From NCBI GenBank assembly GCA_964017155.1, contig OZ024861.1, positions 25,562,713 to 25,626,712 of the forward strand: a stretch of DNA of 64,000 bases, given 5' to 3'. A program made the translations under genes and the position numbers. Under the pieces are notes generated by a model. That model did not search any database. It saw only the letters and a list, made by a program, of their open reading frames with translations, and was not told the DNA's origin. The stretch is from Oasisia sp. SBJ-2009 (taxonomy: Eukaryota; Annelida; Polychaeta; Sabellida; Siboglinidae). Each line of letters starts with the position of its first letter. The first letter of the stretch is position 1. Shown piece by piece: positions 63,030 to 64,000 of the stretch.

Positions 63030-64000
63030 TGATCACTGTAGCATATGCTATTGTTTCCAAGGCAATGTATCAACATACGCATTCGATCTCCGTCACTACC
63101 TAGATACAAATCTGCGTGCCGAGAAATGTGTGACTGCAATAAATATTGGTCTCAAAACATCGAATGATCTCTACACTTGTCTCAGAAGGAACACATGCCA
63201 AATGCGTACACTTGAGTTACACTATTGCAATGAATGAGGCACTTGTGTAGGTTGCCTTTGCATGCTGATTCCTAAGTATGCTGTTTCCAGTCGAGATGAA
63301 TGCGTTTTGCTGGGTGTCATGACGGTCAAAGAATCGTCTACTCAACTGTATTGAGTGGGTGTATGTGTACATGCGAGAATGTGTGTGGCATTCGCCGCGC
63401 CAATGGTGCTTATGCATATCAATGTTACGATACTTTCCGCGGTGCGATCTCGGCCTCTTACACAAGTTTCGTTTCATATGCATTATTTTGCCTCATATTT
63501 TGACATTACGTATCTTGATATACATCATATAGCGTGCAAAATAGCTCGATCAATCGTCTGAGTAAAACGTTTCGATTGCGAGAACTGCAACATTAAAACT
63601 AATGTCCACTCGCACTAGCTGTGATACATATATCGATGTCATGCTATCGTTGATTTGATTCTTCCAGTGATCGGCCTACATTATCATCTACCTCAACATG
63701 TTGTATAAATCAAATAACTTGATAAAAACAACGCTTCACCCACTGTCGAATGACTGTTCCGCATCGCCAATCTTCACATCATCGGGCCTGGTCGGTCAGT
63801 AATGCTGCCAGAAGTCGTCGGCCATGTGTCGCTGTATCTTCACCGGGCTCAGGCACCTGAGAAAAAACAATAAAAGAGCGCTACAGTGTGCACGGTGTCT
63901 AACAAAATTGAAAACAGCAGGCTCAATTCTTACATATGCCCACATTCCGTCACCCCACTGGCGTCAAAGACGCAAATCCCACCGCGATGCGGTCGAGATT
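63030..64000 (+). repeat. Unit 29, left 971 bases only
   Basis: The window ends inside the unit at GCGGTCGAGATT, just before the motif cluster, so the G-run is not seen. GAGCGCTACAG near 63875 is shared with unit 20. The rest matches the common sequence. Confidence 0.95.

Larger units (their letters stand above)
1..64000. repeat. Head-to-tail macrosatellite array, 28.4 copies of a ~2.25 kb unit
   Basis: The same ~2251-base sequence recurs in direct orientation from end to end. Unit starts, phased on the first base of the window (TGATCACTGTAGC), lie 2243-2260 bases apart. No stretch of the window lies outside the array and no unit is inverted. Copies differ by scattered substitutions, a variable G-run and a few small indels. 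Such homogeneity indicates ongoing unequal exchange or gene conversion (established behaviour of tandem arrays). The unit contains no rRNA, tRNA, histone or transposase sequence that I recognise. A transcribed macrosatellite or non-coding RNA array is the best-fitting class, but that is inference. Confidence 0.98.

Noticed and set aside
1..64000. CRISPR or prokaryotic repeat array
   Set aside because: The repeated unit is 2.25 kb with no short repeat/unique spacer alternation and no cas-like genes; poly(A) and splice-like signals point to a eukaryote.
1..64000. rDNA, 5S, snRNA or histone gene cluster
   Set aside because: I recognise no rRNA core sequence, no Pol III A/B box pair, no histone frame or histone stem-loop in the unit.
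1..64000. Tandem transposable element
   Set aside because: No transposase, reverse transcriptase or integrase motif in any frame, no terminal inverted or long terminal repeats, and no target-site duplications at unit joints.
1..64000. Centromeric satellite
   Set aside because: The unit is far longer than usual centromere monomers and I see no CENP-B-box-like sequence. Position on the chromosome cannot be judged, so this is set aside rather than excluded.

Overview
The whole 64 kb window is one head-to-tail tandem array of a unit of about 2.25 kb. I count 28 complete units plus a 971-base partial unit at the right end, and no single-copy sequence anywhere. Both window edges fall inside a unit, so the array continues on both sides. 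Unit starts are set arbitrarily to the phase of base 1 and lie 2243 to 2260 bases apart (mean about 2251). By eye the copies are about 99% identical. This is a macrosatellite-type locus of a eukaryote. Canonical poly(A) signals, splice-like sites and a CREB/ETS/YY1-like motif cluster suggest an animal. I cannot name the species, and I recognise no protein family, tRNA, rRNA, transposon or CRISPR.

Layout of one unit, in unit 1 coordinates: a first AATAAA at 109-114; GT-rich sequence near 328-360; a TATA-like TATAAAT at 675-681; a 14-base inverted repeat at 819-832, followed by a second AATAAA at 840-845 with a GT-rich element at 857-871; a CpG-dense motif cluster at 1019-1130 (YY1-like, ETS, palindromic CRE, YY1-like, CRE-like, YY1-like); a G-run of variable length from 1148; a pyrimidine-rich tract; possible splice donors near 1227 and 1310; and a good 3' splice-site lookalike ending at 2016. 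One reading is that each unit is a small plus-strand transcription unit. Its promoter would lie just downstream of the previous unit's poly(A) site, as in transcribed macrosatellites. This is inference; the motifs themselves are directly visible.

Open reading frames occur in every unit, the most regular being 176 codons. Their copy-to-copy differences are mostly amino-acid changing, the G-run shifts the frame through the longest ones, and stops occur in single copies. I therefore treat them as non-coding.

The array has internal history. Units 6-7 and 8-9 form a repeated 4.5 kb dimer, with unit 10 a partial third copy of the first half. Units 11-13 are an almost identical triplet. Units 13-14 and 15-16 again alternate as dimers. 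Pairs 21/22, 25/26 and 27/28 are adjacent sisters. Units 2 and 18 share rare variants although 36 kb apart. Unit length is almost entirely explained by the G-run plus six small indels.
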